In this document: one piece after another, positions 42,448 through 51,687 of the stretch
Layout: the number at the start of each line of letters is the position of its first letter
Position numbering within the stretch: the stretch's first letter is position 1
Assembly (NCBI GenBank): GCA_039105265.1
Contig: JAPFFF010000029.1
Span: 992,001-1,056,000, forward strand
From: Tritrichomonas musculus
Taxonomy: Eukaryota; Parabasalia; Tritrichomonadida; Tritrichomonadidae
Reading direction: 5' to 3'
DNA: 64,000 nt
Notes under the pieces: generated by a model
What the model was told of the DNA's origin: nothing
Database searches by the model: none
The model's input: the letters and a program-made list of their open reading frames with translations, nothing else
Program-made: the position numbers and the translations under genes

Positions 42448-43809
42448 ATGTTTCAAACAAATATCTTTTTAAAAGAAACGATCAAAAAACGTGAAAAAAT
42501 TGGCCCTAGAATTTTCGTTACCAAATGTATGAAATCTGAAAATGTTAATTTAAGAAGATTAGATCGTCAGAGTGAATGTGTAAAAAAAGACAGTGAAACT
42601 GATGATTTATTTCTATTTTTCAATAAAGCACAATCTATATTAAACGAGATTCAAACAACGGAGATTATAACTCTTCAAAAATTGACTGAAATATATTCTA
42701 TAATATCAGAAATTGATGTTGATTCACTCTCAAGTTTTTTCCCATTCCGGTCTTTTTTTAATATTCTTGAAAAGGCATATCCCGAAACCCCAGAAATCAT
42801 TCATTTCTTACTTTTACTCATCTCTCATTCATCGATAGGAGATTTTTTTAACCCTGATATATTTATTTGTGAAACTGATATATCTTTTTTAATGAATATA
42901 CTAAAAGAAAAGCAATACAAAAGTTGTACATTGACTCTTATAGCTTCTATTTGTTATAAGTGTCGCAATTATATTCAATTATTTTGTGAGAAAGGATTGC
43001 TAGATGAGCTTGTAAATGACGACCTTGATATTCAAAAGTCAAATTTCCTTGCATTTTTATCAGAGAGCTCTCTTTCAGAGTTTCAATCAAAAAGTTTATC
43101 TGTATTTATCAAGCCCTTAATATTATTTGATGATATTCAACTAATATTAAATGGGCTTATAATTCTAGATAACTTAATTAAGTCATCATATGAATTTCTT
43201 TCAAAAATGTTAATTGAGCAATACCATTGCATCCTTGTAGATAAATTCAAGCAATTTATTAATTTAAACAGCGAAGAGCTTTTCATTTCTTTTTTAAGTA
43301 TATTTTGTTCCATTCCGAACTTGTCAAAAGAAATGATTAGTTTATTATTTTACCTGATAGGTAATAATAATTTTAAGTCTATGAATTCATGTTTATATTA
43401 TGGTTCACTCATTTTTAGAGAACAGTATCATTTTTGGAAAAGTGAAGTTGATGTAGATTCACTTTTTAAATTATTACTTCCATATGTCAATAGCACTTAT
43501 GATATATCTTTTAAGAGTGAATCATCTGTATTTTTAACTCTGATGAGATACGGTGGTTATAAACAGATTAGTGATCCAATAATGATAAAATCAATTCTAA
43601 AATTTGTTCATCATCCAAACTTTTCGAAAATGTGCCTTAATGCATTGGATAAACTTTTAACATTTTCTAAATCACCTGAATTATTATTTGGTGATTACCT
43701 GGAAGAATTATTTTCGATTCTTAACGAATTGGTTAATAATGACAATGAAGATATTTCAAAGATTTCAAGCATATTGCTTGAACGAGCATTTCCTGATTAT
43801 GCTAGTTGA
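42448..43809 (+). CDS. Host alpha-solenoid (ARM/HEAT-like) protein
   Basis: A 453-residue helical repeat protein starting MFQTNIFLKETIKKREKIG. The frame is open 54 codons further upstream (to 42,286), but that part is AT-rich, hydrophobic and unlike the rest, so I prefer the second start. The first 45 residues are basic (KKREK, RRLDRQ), which could be a nuclear signal or a degenerate importin-beta-binding arm. Helices of about 40-residue periodicity follow. An importin-alpha-like role is suggested by the architecture and by the karyopherin gene just upstream, but no diagnostic ARM asparagine/tryptophan array was seen. Confidence 0.65.
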   Translation: MFQTNIFLKETIKKREKIGPRIFVTKCMKSENVNLRRLDRQSECVKKDSETDDLFLFFNKAQSILNEIQTTEIITLQKLTEIYSIISEIDVDSLSSFFPFRSFFNILEKAYPETPEIIHFLLLLISHSSIGDFFNPDIFICETDISFLMNILKEKQYKSCTLTLIASICYKCRNYIQLFCEKGLLDELVNDDLDIQKSNFLAFLSESSLSEFQSKSLSVFIKPLILFDDIQLILNGLIILDNLIKSSYEFLSKMLIEQYHCILVDKFKQFINLNSEELFISFLSIFCSIPNLSKEMISLLFYLIGNNNFKSMNSCLYYGSLIFREQYHFWKSEVDVDSLFKLLLPYVNSTYDISFKSESSVFLTLMRYGGYKQISDPIMIKSILKFVHHPNFSKMCLNALDKLLTFSKSPELLFGDYLEELFSILNELVNNDNEDISKISSILLERAFPDYAS

Positions 43810-44118
43810 ACAAAAATGTTTATATTTATTATTGTCTTATTCGTTTGGTTCATAATGATTTATCATGAATTATGTTGAGCAAAATTAGTTATTCTCCTTT
43901 TTATAATACGTTTTATTTCTTCCTGTGGTCTATCTAAAAAGTTAATATATTAAAATAGCATGTTTTTAAACAAACAATTTGAATATAATGATTTAATGAT
44001 TATTTAAAAATTTAAAAAATCATTATTTCTTTTTATAAAAATAAAATAAGGATACAGGTTAATACAAAATCAATATAATTTATTCAAAAAATAAAATAAA
44101 ATAAAAAAAGATAAATAA
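43810..44118. terminator. Convergent host intergenic region
   Basis: About 300 bp of AT-rich DNA between two convergent host genes; it must contain both 3' ends. No repeat or small RNA is seen. Confidence 0.35.
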
Positions 44119-45537
44119 TTAAATATCATGAATAGCAGGAATTGATCTAAAATGATTATAATAATCAGAAACAAGTTTTTGTATACATAAAATATCGTCA
44201 TTGAATGCTAATTCACGTGATGTTTTCAATCCAATGATTGGAATTCCAACTATGGCTGTTTCAATATTAATTTGAGTTTCCATATCTTGCGCGATTGATG
44301 AAGAAAAATATTGTGGTAAATTCGATGGAGTTAAAGGAATTTTCTTTTTCTTTGCTAAATAGAGGAGTTGACTCTTGAAATTTAAATTAGCTGATCCACA
44401 ACGCCCCATTTCTGAATGAATGAAAAGGCCATCGCCTGCATTTACTGAATCGGAATTATAAAATCTTGTAGGTTCATTTGGATTATAAGCATAAAAATTA
44501 TCAATTGTTAAAAGACGAGAATTTGCCCATGTAAGGCTATCGCAACCTATTCTTTCAAAAACTGATGTAAGAAGCGTGCTTTTAGCACCAATACGGGTAT
44601 TACTATTGATTTGGAAGTTATCAAATATTGCTAAAACATTCATTCCTTCTTCAGGATCATTTGCTTCAACAAATGATTTCATTGAATGTATAGCACTTGC
44701 AAGTACATCAATACCATATCCCGCAACCATATCTCCTCCTGTTCCAATATATCTAGTTGGCTCTGAAGGAATAAGAGAGAGATCCCAATCAACTATTAAA
44801 TCTTTTGGTTGAATATGTAATACATCGTTTACGTACGAACAAGATTTATCTGATTTTTTGTTCGACTTTTCTGTTTCTGTTTTTGCATTCTTTTCTATAT
44901 CAGCTTGGTATTCTGGAGATTTTTTCCATTCTTGGTCTAATTTTTTAAGTTTTTCTGAAATACCGGATAAAGATAAAATATCTCGAATTAATTGTCCTGA
45001 TTGATTGTCAGATGTAGGAACTTTTAACGAATCAATTGGTACTGTATGTAGTTCTGGATTAATTGTTATTTGAAGGCCGCCGAGATGTTTTGCGAGTGAT
45101 GGGATAGCGACTGCGGAACCAGCAGCTGCGACAACAGTTGAAACAATCTTTGAGTCAGTTGAATTTGGTGTGGGTATTGTTTTTGTAAGAATTTTTCCAA
45201 TATAAGTTAAGCCTCTGTCATACCATGTTGAATAAGCAACATTACCATAGGGTGCGGCGCGTACTTGATCGAATCCAAATCTCGATAATTTGGTGTTAGG
45301 TTTGAGCTTTAAGCAAGGCGAATCGTTGTGAGTAGCAACGATTAGGGCGCTTGATGTATCATGCTTATTGACAATAACAAGAGAGCTATCGTTTCTGACA
45401 ACATAAAATTTGTTTGGGATATTTTCCCATTCTACTTCTTCATTAAATTCAACATATCCGTGATCATTAAGAAGTTTCCGAGCTTCCATTACAAAATAGT
45501 ATGGATTTTTATAGCTAAAGCTATTAAGAGAGTCCAT
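44119..45537 (-). CDS. M18 aspartyl aminopeptidase homologue, probable pseudoenzyme
   Basis: A 472-residue member of peptidase family M18 (start ATG at 45,537). The family frame is clear: ATHNDSPCLKLKP near residue 69, TWYDRGLTYIGKIL, NPELHTVP, GTGGDMVAGYGIDVLASAIH near residue 265, RIGAKSTLLTSVFERI, NSDSVNAGDG near 360, and a SRELA end near 437. Active M18 enzymes have DxEE(V)GS at the catalytic site; here it reads DNFQINS near residue 304, so both Glu are replaced. The MHS zinc His is Lys (GLKTSRE), and the His after SAD is Asn. A Lys-rich insert (about 195-225) is present. The frame is intact, so a non-peptidase role or regulatory subunit is more likely than decay. Confidence 0.85.
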   Translation of the reverse strand: MDSLNSFSYKNPYYFVMEARKLLNDHGYVEFNEEVEWENIPNKFYVVRNDSSLVIVNKHDTSSALIVATHNDSPCLKLKPNTKLSRFGFDQVRAAPYGNVAYSTWYDRGLTYIGKILTKTIPTPNSTDSKIVSTVVAAAGSAVAIPSLAKHLGGLQITINPELHTVPIDSLKVPTSDNQSGQLIRDILSLSGISEKLKKLDQEWKKSPEYQADIEKNAKTETEKSNKKSDKSCSYVNDVLHIQPKDLIVDWDLSLIPSEPTRYIGTGGDMVAGYGIDVLASAIHSMKSFVEANDPEEGMNVLAIFDNFQINSNTRIGAKSTLLTSVFERIGCDSLTWANSRLLTIDNFYAYNPNEPTRFYNSDSVNAGDGLFIHSEMGRCGSANLNFKSQLLYLAKKKKIPLTPSNLPQYFSSSIAQDMETQINIETAIVGIPIIGLKTSRELAFNDDILCIQKLVSDYYNHFRSIPAIHDI

Positions 45538-45613
45538 AATTTTAAATATATTGAGGTTATGGTGAAATAATAAACAATTCAAAAATTTGAATATATAGAA
45601 TTACATCATTATT

Positions 45614-46901
45614 GAGAGGTATTCATGTTGAGAAATTGACGAAATATTGTAATTTTGATCATTATTTCTTTATTTTTATTTTAAAACTAAGATTGTACTT
45701 TAATAAATAAGAATATTATACTCCTATTTTTGAGATATTTCTATTTTTATTTTTCTGAATAAAAATGGCTTTATATTTGAGAGGCAATATAATTTTATTA
45801 TATAAAAATTGATGTAATATAGATATATATTTAATTTTGTTTTATTTTTATTTATTGTATATATATTTAAATAATATATTAATATTTATATGTTTATAAT
45901 ATATTTTATTTTTAAAGATATACATGTTTATATTTCATTTTATTTTTAAAAAATTTTTAACTTTTTCAGTTATTATATTGTTTTATTGAAATAATAAACT
46001 TTTTGTATCCTAGTAATATTTTTATTTAAACATTATTATAATTTATATTTATGATAAATATTACTATTTATATACAATATGTATTTTATATTTAAAATTT
46101 ATATAATATATTAAATAGATAAATTAACAAAAAAAAAAATGAAAAATTCAATTAAACGATGATTTTAAATTGAATTTCTAAATATATTAGTTGGTTTGTA
46201 TTGTGATTGTTTTTTGGTTTTCAATATATTAAATATTAATATTAATTTTATAAAATGGCAAATAATATTTTAACTAAATAGAAAATATTTTTATAATATT
46301 TTTATGAACATGAGCAAATTTATATTTTTCAAGAATCATTTCACTAATAACTTCACTTCACCGAAAATAATCATCTCACATCACTAAAAATAATAACATA
46401 CAAAAATACGATGAGAAATAATTCAAAATATTAATTACATTTTTCTCTAAAATGAGAGTATAAAGTAACTTATTTACATAATAAAATTTATTTATATATA
46501 TATATATTATTATATCGTACAATTAGTGTATAATTATTTCGTAAATCAATTGAGAAATAGTTAATTTTCTTAAATTTTTTATGTAAATTAGTATTTAAAT
46601 CTATATATGGCTAATAATTTGGAAATACAACAGATAATATATTTTATAAACAAAGTATAAAATATTAATATTGAATTGTAATTCATAAATATATTATTTG
46701 ACTCGAGATATAAACGAAATATCATTTTTTAAATGGTTTTTAAATTCTCGATATCCATTAAAACCAATTATGGCAAATGCCAGTATTTAATATATAGAAG
46801 TAAATAATCTTAATATTTTTTCATAAGATAAAATATTCATTCAATAAAACTAAAAATAAAAAAATCAAATAACGAGTTTTCACTTCACATGAATACCTCT
46901 C
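45614..46901 (-). mobile_element. 1.29 kb non-coding TIR element, copy B (complete)
   Basis: The ends are gagaggtattcatgttgag at 45,614 and the complement of gagaggtattcatgtgaag at 46,901. The hexamer ATTATT flanks both sides (45,608-45,613 and 46,902-46,907) as the probable target duplication. There is no coding capacity. It is the uninterrupted relative of copy A at 27,492-30,405, which is why the insertion in copy A can be delimited exactly. Confidence 0.8.
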
Positions 46902-47161
46902 ATTATTGATTATAATGAGAGTGGATTTGTAATAATAAGTGAAGTGTTCACCATTTAGATAATATTTATCAAGCGATGGATTGTTATGCATATTCATAAA
47001 AAATCGAAGTCGTCAAACCCACTTTTAATGAGATCTCTTGATGAGTCTTTATGTGTACGATTATATTTTTCATCTTGTTTTAAGGTTGTCGTAGTTCTAT
47101 TTTATAATGATTAAGTAATCAACATATAAGTCGAAATCTCTATATGTCATATGACATATAT

Positions 47162-47643
47162 TTTAAGGATGAACTCATATTTCAAACTTTTTGAATGTTC
47201 ATTCAATTTTTCCCTTTCAATTTTTGATAAGTCTAATATTAGACTTATTGCATTCTATATAGGAAATATTCTGAATTTTATTTTTATGCAAAGACCATTT
47301 ACAATTATGAAAAAATAATTATTGATAATATGCATTATTTGGATGACCATATTAAGCAATGTTTACTTAAGGTACAAATCCAGTACGTTATTTTTTGAAT
47401 AGGAGAACGTTTATTATTTGAATAGTTGCATGTCTCTGAAAAAGTTTAAATTGACTAGGTTTGTTTTTGACACATATTTTACAATTTAAATAAACAGTAT
47501 GACATGTTATATGAAATGGATGAAAATAATCGGTTTTTATTTAACATGTCATCTTATTCTTTGAGAATGTCAAAAAAAATTGCGGTTACTAAACGTACTG
47601 GATTTGTACCTTAAAACAAATTTGAATAATAATAATATTATCA
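47162..47643 (-). repeat. Interspersed repeat, copy with MITE
   Basis: Inverted copy of 35,118-35,391. Excluding the 240 bp MITE, the two align with scattered differences, with shared stretches such as tttggatgaccatattaagc and aatgtttactt. Confidence 0.8.
47371..47610. mobile_element. 240 bp MITE with TTAA target duplication
   Basis: The 19 bp inverted ends are GGTACAAATCCAGTACGTT. TTAA flanks both sides (47,367-47,370 and 47,611-47,614), and the related tract at 35,118-35,391 has the empty site with a single TTAA. TTAA duplications are used by piggyBac and Kolobok elements. The ends do not start with the CCC/CCY of most piggyBacs, so Kolobok is a reasonable alternative and a Kolobok-like transposase exists at 22,554. 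Confidence 0.9.
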
Positions 47644-48383
47644 AAAGGTAATTACACTTTGATGTATATGATAATTTCCATGTATATTAAATTATAATTA
47701 ATTACTTTATATTTAGCAAATTTTATCAAATAAATTTTAAAATTCTATCTAGGAATTTTCAAAGCATTTGAAATTTTGAAAGGTAAAAAAAACATTCAAT
47801 TTTGATATAAATTCTTTTTTTGACCTATAACAGCTTTTGTATTCACCATAAATTTTGTGTTCTTTATATCTCGAAAATTCCTAGATAAAAATTAAAATAA
47901 TCTTTTTATTTATATGCAATTTATAAATATATATTAATATATCTAGGCCTTATTTTTTTTACATCACAAATACTATAAACGTCTTTTTAACGTCTTTTTT
48001 CGTAAAATAACGATTTTTTGATTTGTAGTATTAAGGAAACTTTTTGAATGCAAATAAATTTTTTTTTATTTTATGAAGAATCAAAAATAATATTAACGTA
48101 AGTATTAAAACAAGTAAGTCTCTCAATTATCTAGTTAGTAAAATTGAGAGAATAAAGTATTCAAATATTTTTTACAAAAACTATTTTATCTTATTAAAAA
48201 ATAAAGACATTGCTTTGATTTAAATATATTTATATTATAAAAAATTATTAGCATACTTTGAAATGAAAATATACTATTTATAATTTCAATGATATTTGAT
48301 GGACTATTTTATTATTAAATCATGAAAACTATATATATGAAAAAAAAAGCAGAAATATGATAATAAATAATAAAAAAGATAGT

Positions 48384-49661
48384 TTACTGTCTAATTATAA
48401 TGCCGGGAAGCGGTTCTGTATAAATTGGTGGAAATTCTTGAAAAACAACATCGCAACCAGTAGTCAAATATTCTTCAATTGTTTTATATTCATATTGAGG
48501 AATATAATTTATATCTTCAATAGGTATTTGGTAAAAATCTGAAGCAATTTCTATTCTTTTTTCTTTGGAAGTTATTATCTGAGCGTTTATTGAAATTCCT
48601 CTTTCTTGAGGTCTAACATCATGTTCATTTGTCTGTCTAACAAAACGATTTGACAAAACTTTTTGAATATCATAAGGGTAAATTCCGGTTGCATAAAAAG
48701 AAGTTTGGCAATTTACTGGTGTAGCAGTCTGCCACCAGGCATTTATGATGGATGAAATTATGAGAATTCGCTGTTTAGCTGCTTGTGTGTTAAATTGACA
48801 AATGAGGTTTTGAATAATTGGCGGTGGAGATTGTGAAAAGTCCTTAATTCGCCTCTTCATAGGAGAGGCTAAAACTACATCGAATGGCTGACAAACGTGA
48901 GACGTGTGAGAAGGTAGTATAATGAGATTTACTCTGTTTCTATTGAAATATTCAATGGCCATTGAATTTAACCTTGAACGGTGACCGTCAACAATTAACC
49001 AAATATCTTCTGAAATTTTCTTTTCAATCCTAAATAAGCTAATTTCATGACAAAAATAAATAGCAAAAGCTGTAAATAAATCTTTGGTTATCCAACCGCT
49101 TGAAGATGAAGTAAAAAATGCCTGATCTTTAAAATAATCTAAATCGTTTGGAAACTTTTTGAGAGAAGGTAAAATTAAAAAAGGTTTTAAAATTTTTGTG
49201 CCTGAAGCATTAAAGCATGCCAATGTAGTAAAATGATAGTTTATTTTCTCTGTATATTTCACTGATCTTTTGCCTTTAATTACAATTACTTTGCCTTTAT
49301 CGGTAAATGTAGACGATGTTTCGTCGGCATTGAAAATGAGATCACCTTTTTGTGGGATATTCGATATAAAATTTGAATAAAAGTCAATTATTATTTGAGA
49401 ATGACAATATTTATTTCTTTCATTTTCTAAAATTTCTGGGGTTTTTAATTGAATGTTATTTCTATTTAAAAATTGAGTTAACCAAGATCTATCGAGTTCA
49501 ATTTTCTCAAAATCTAATAATTCAAAAGATAATTTTTTGAGACCAATATTTTTTGCTAAATTGAAATTTTTCCAAAGGTAATTTCCTTGTATCTCTTCTA
49601 AAATAGTAACAGCTTCAAAAACACTTATTGAGTTATTCTCATCACATCTTTGGGCAACTTT
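48384..49661 (-). CDS. Pogo/DDE_1 transposase, 5' end cut off by Polinton E2
   Basis: A DDE_1 (pogo/Tigger, CENP-B-like) transposase. The catalytic sequence is FNADETSS near nt 49,325, LIVDGHRSRLN near 48,990 and QPFDVVLASPMKRRI near 48,880 (a DDD triad of the pogo type). The frame remains open on the minus strand up to 49,661, about 130 codons before the first in-frame candidate start, with a helix-turn-helix-like N-terminal part (SWLTQFLNRNNIQLKTPEIL). It ends exactly where Polinton E2 starts, so the true 5' end lies beyond E2. No other lesion is seen. Confidence 0.8.
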   Translation of the reverse strand, partial: KVAQRCDENNSISVFEAVTILEEIQGNYLWKNFNLAKNIGLKKLSFELLDFEKIELDRSWLTQFLNRNNIQLKTPEILENERNKYCHSQIIIDFYSNFISNIPQKGDLIFNADETSSTFTDKGKVIVIKGKRSVKYTEKINYHFTTLACFNASGTKILKPFLILPSLKKFPNDLDYFKDQAFFTSSSSGWITKDLFTAFAIYFCHEISLFRIEKKISEDIWLIVDGHRSRLNSMAIEYFNRNRVNLIILPSHTSHVCQPFDVVLASPMKRRIKDFSQSPPPIIQNLICQFNTQAAKQRILIISSIINAWWQTATPVNCQTSFYATGIYPYDIQKVLSNRFVRQTNEHDVRPQERGISINAQIITSKEKRIEIASDFYQIPIEDINYIPQYEYKTIEEYLTTGCDVVFQEFPPIYTEPLPGIIIRQ

Positions 49662-49663
49662 TT

Positions 49664-49757
49664 AGTAGTTAAGTATAGGCGGTGTTTCGTACCTCACCAC
49701 CGCCTACACGCTTCGCCACCAAGCTCAGGTACACCCTCGCTTGGGCCTCAGCTTCCG
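49664..49757. repeat. E2 left terminal region
   Basis: Starts AGTAGTTAAG and holds the GC-rich block ggcggtgtttcgtacctcac then caccgcctacac, which can fold as a hairpin (ggcggtg/caccgcc). It probably is the start of the terminal inverted repeat. It also contains cgcttgggcctcagc, close to the E1 AAGCTTGGGCC module. Confidence 0.6.
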
Positions 49758-49799
49758 GCCAAATACCTACTGAAAAACCTATCGTAAGTACACACTCTC
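49758..49799 (+). promoter_or_regulatory. E2 leader repeat, copy 1
   Basis: A 42 bp tract ending CTATCGTAAGTACACACTCT, repeated at 50,218-50,258. Each copy lies about 90-95 bp ahead of an ATG (49,892 and 50,351). A shared promoter or 5' leader is likely. The GTAAGT inside could in principle be a splice donor, but no acceptor was found. Confidence 0.6.
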
Positions 49800-49891
49800 A
49801 ACATTAGCTAACTTCCCACCCCCGTCCCTCAAGTTCAAGTACATTGCCGTTTTTCAATATTTCTATTAATTTTTTATACAACACTATACAA

Positions 49892-50194
49892 ATGACCACA
49901 CCATCAGATTTAAAGATTATGACCCAATATAAGCAGTTTACTCTAAGAAATCCTATTTATACTTCTCGTGAAACCCAACAAGTATATGATTCCTTTAAAG
50001 ACGTCAGGACATGTGATTCTAATGGATATGTTATAATTGAGGTTTTGGACGAAAGAAACAAATTTAGTGGTTTTAGATATGCTAAATTTAGGCGTGCAGC
50101 AGTTTTGAAATACAATAATGATTATGATAGGGAAAGAGAAAAAGATGCACCCAGATATAGGAAGTTTGATGAGCACCATAAGATATTTGAGTAA
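49892..50194 (+). CDS. Unrecognised Polinton E2 protein, 100 aa
   Basis: First gene of E2. The ATG at 49,892 is chosen; an open frame extends upstream without an ATG. It is a small charged protein with KFSGFRYAKFRRAAV and a long basic/acidic helix at the end. No family recognised. It is preceded by the repeated leader. Confidence 0.5.
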   Translation: MTTPSDLKIMTQYKQFTLRNPIYTSRETQQVYDSFKDVRTCDSNGYVIIEVLDERNKFSGFRYAKFRRAAVLKYNNDYDREREKDAPRYRKFDEHHKIFE

Positions 50195-50217
50195 AAAGTG
50201 TTAGTATTATTTTGTTT

Positions 50218-50258
50218 GCCAAATACCCTCTGAAAACCTATCGTAAGTACACACTCTC
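50218..50258 (+). promoter_or_regulatory. E2 leader repeat, copy 2
   Basis: Second copy of the leader tract with two substitutions and one indel. It precedes the gene starting at 50,351. Confidence 0.6.
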
Positions 50259-50350
50259 TACTTTCACTATTCCACCAATGTCATTTCCAAGGTATGGAGT
50301 AGTTTTTGAATTCTACACCCGAAAAAATATTGAGATATAGGTATTTTATT

Positions 50351-51676
50351 ATGATTAAAATGTATCCAACACTTAATCCGGCAGAAGAACCAACACCTAT
50401 ACCAATTGAATATGTATATTTTTTAGAAGATGGGGAACGAGATATAAGTAAACCAAATCGATATTACTTTAATTTTCCTCAAGAATGGTGTACTTCAAAT
50501 AGAGGGGAATCAATTGTAGGTGTGAGAAGGATTTTTATGTTGGCTAGAAGTAGAAAAATAGAATTCACGCTTGGAGTTAGAAAATATAGACGAAACGAAT
50601 TTGATAAACTTAAACATGATAATCCCCAATTTTCATATGAACAATTATTTTACCATCTTGAAGATGAACAAAAGAGTGAGGTATTCATAAATATAAATTC
50701 TTGGCTAAATAGAGAAAATGATTTACAAGAAATATGGAATGATATGAGAGCTGCTATTGAGGCAAAATTTGCGGAGTTTAATATTGGTGCGGATATAATC
50801 AATAAAGAACACAATTTTAATTTAGATAACCAAGAACTAAAATTGAGCACAAAATATTCTAATTTAGTTACTGAATATCAAGATTTGCAAAAAGTAATAG
50901 AAGACCTCACAAATCAAATATTTAATGAGAAAGATGACACAGTTAAAGCTGAGCTACAAGAAGAATTAGATAAAAAGAATGAAGAAGATAAAATGAATAT
51001 AAACCTCAGACGCAATGTTCAAAAAGAAATGGAAAAAATAAGAGAAGAAATCAAGCTAAGTGAACAGAAACCTACATTTATTGAAGAAAAAGAAGGACTA
51101 AGACAAAGAGATGTACAAACAGATGGTTATTATAATTATTCGAAGAATCATTTTACAGAAATATTCTATTCACCAACTAATGGAGAGATACTTCAAGGCA
51201 GTAAATATAAAAACTATTATGTTGACCTATCAATAAGTTTTAGAGTCAGACCCAAAGATGATCTTTCACCATATAGACGATATGATTTTAATGATGTATT
51301 CAATATAGGTTATGAAGATTTTAATAATAACCCATGGGATTATATGGATCCTGAAAAACCTGTCAAGGATAAAGATGGGAATATTATTAGATATGAAGGG
51401 AAATGGATGAGGGAAATAAAGTTTAAAAATGTTTGGGATAGACATTCGTGTTCAATATACTCTTCATTAGCTGAGCAGTCAAATAAATATTATTTAGGCA
51501 ATAGTCAAATAGACTTTTACCCAATCAAGTACTTCAAGCTAAACTCAACAGATCAAAGATTTTGGGTAGAATTCAATTCAGGGCGTCATAATAATATTCC
51601 TGTTCTGGTACCAAACAATGAATCATTTGTCATTGAAATGCAATTATTACCATTTAAGAAGATGCTTTACATTTAA
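50351..51676 (+). CDS. Unrecognised Polinton E2 protein, 441 aa, possible minor capsid
   Basis: The N- and C-terminal parts are beta-rich (YYFNFPQEWCTSNRG; FRVRPKDDLSPYRRYDFND; PVLVPNNESFVIEMQLLPF), and the middle (about residues 140-260) is a long charged coiled coil. The C-terminal strands resemble the end of jelly-roll minor capsid (penton) proteins, similar in feel to the E1 protein at 10,624. This is weak, so the role is a guess. It precedes the integrase gene by 11 bp. Confidence 0.4.
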   Translation: MIKMYPTLNPAEEPTPIPIEYVYFLEDGERDISKPNRYYFNFPQEWCTSNRGESIVGVRRIFMLARSRKIEFTLGVRKYRRNEFDKLKHDNPQFSYEQLFYHLEDEQKSEVFININSWLNRENDLQEIWNDMRAAIEAKFAEFNIGADIINKEHNFNLDNQELKLSTKYSNLVTEYQDLQKVIEDLTNQIFNEKDDTVKAELQEELDKKNEEDKMNINLRRNVQKEMEKIREEIKLSEQKPTFIEEKEGLRQRDVQTDGYYNYSKNHFTEIFYSPTNGEILQGSKYKNYYVDLSISFRVRPKDDLSPYRRYDFNDVFNIGYEDFNNNPWDYMDPEKPVKDKDGNIIRYEGKWMREIKFKNVWDRHSCSIYSSLAEQSNKYYLGNSQIDFYPIKYFKLNSTDQRFWVEFNSGRHNNIPVLVPNNESFVIEMQLLPFKKMLYI

Positions 51677-51687
51677 GACTAATTTAA

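Larger units (their letters stand above)
45538..48383. other. AT-rich intergenic tract with repeats
   Basis: No coding region was found in 2.8 kb. It contains the TIR element copy B (45,614-46,901), an interspersed repeat (47,162-47,643) split by a TTAA-flanked MITE, and an inverted pair of ctaggaattttc/gaaaattcctag near 47,750 and 47,872. Other sequence is AT-rich without recognisable structure. Confidence 0.7.
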
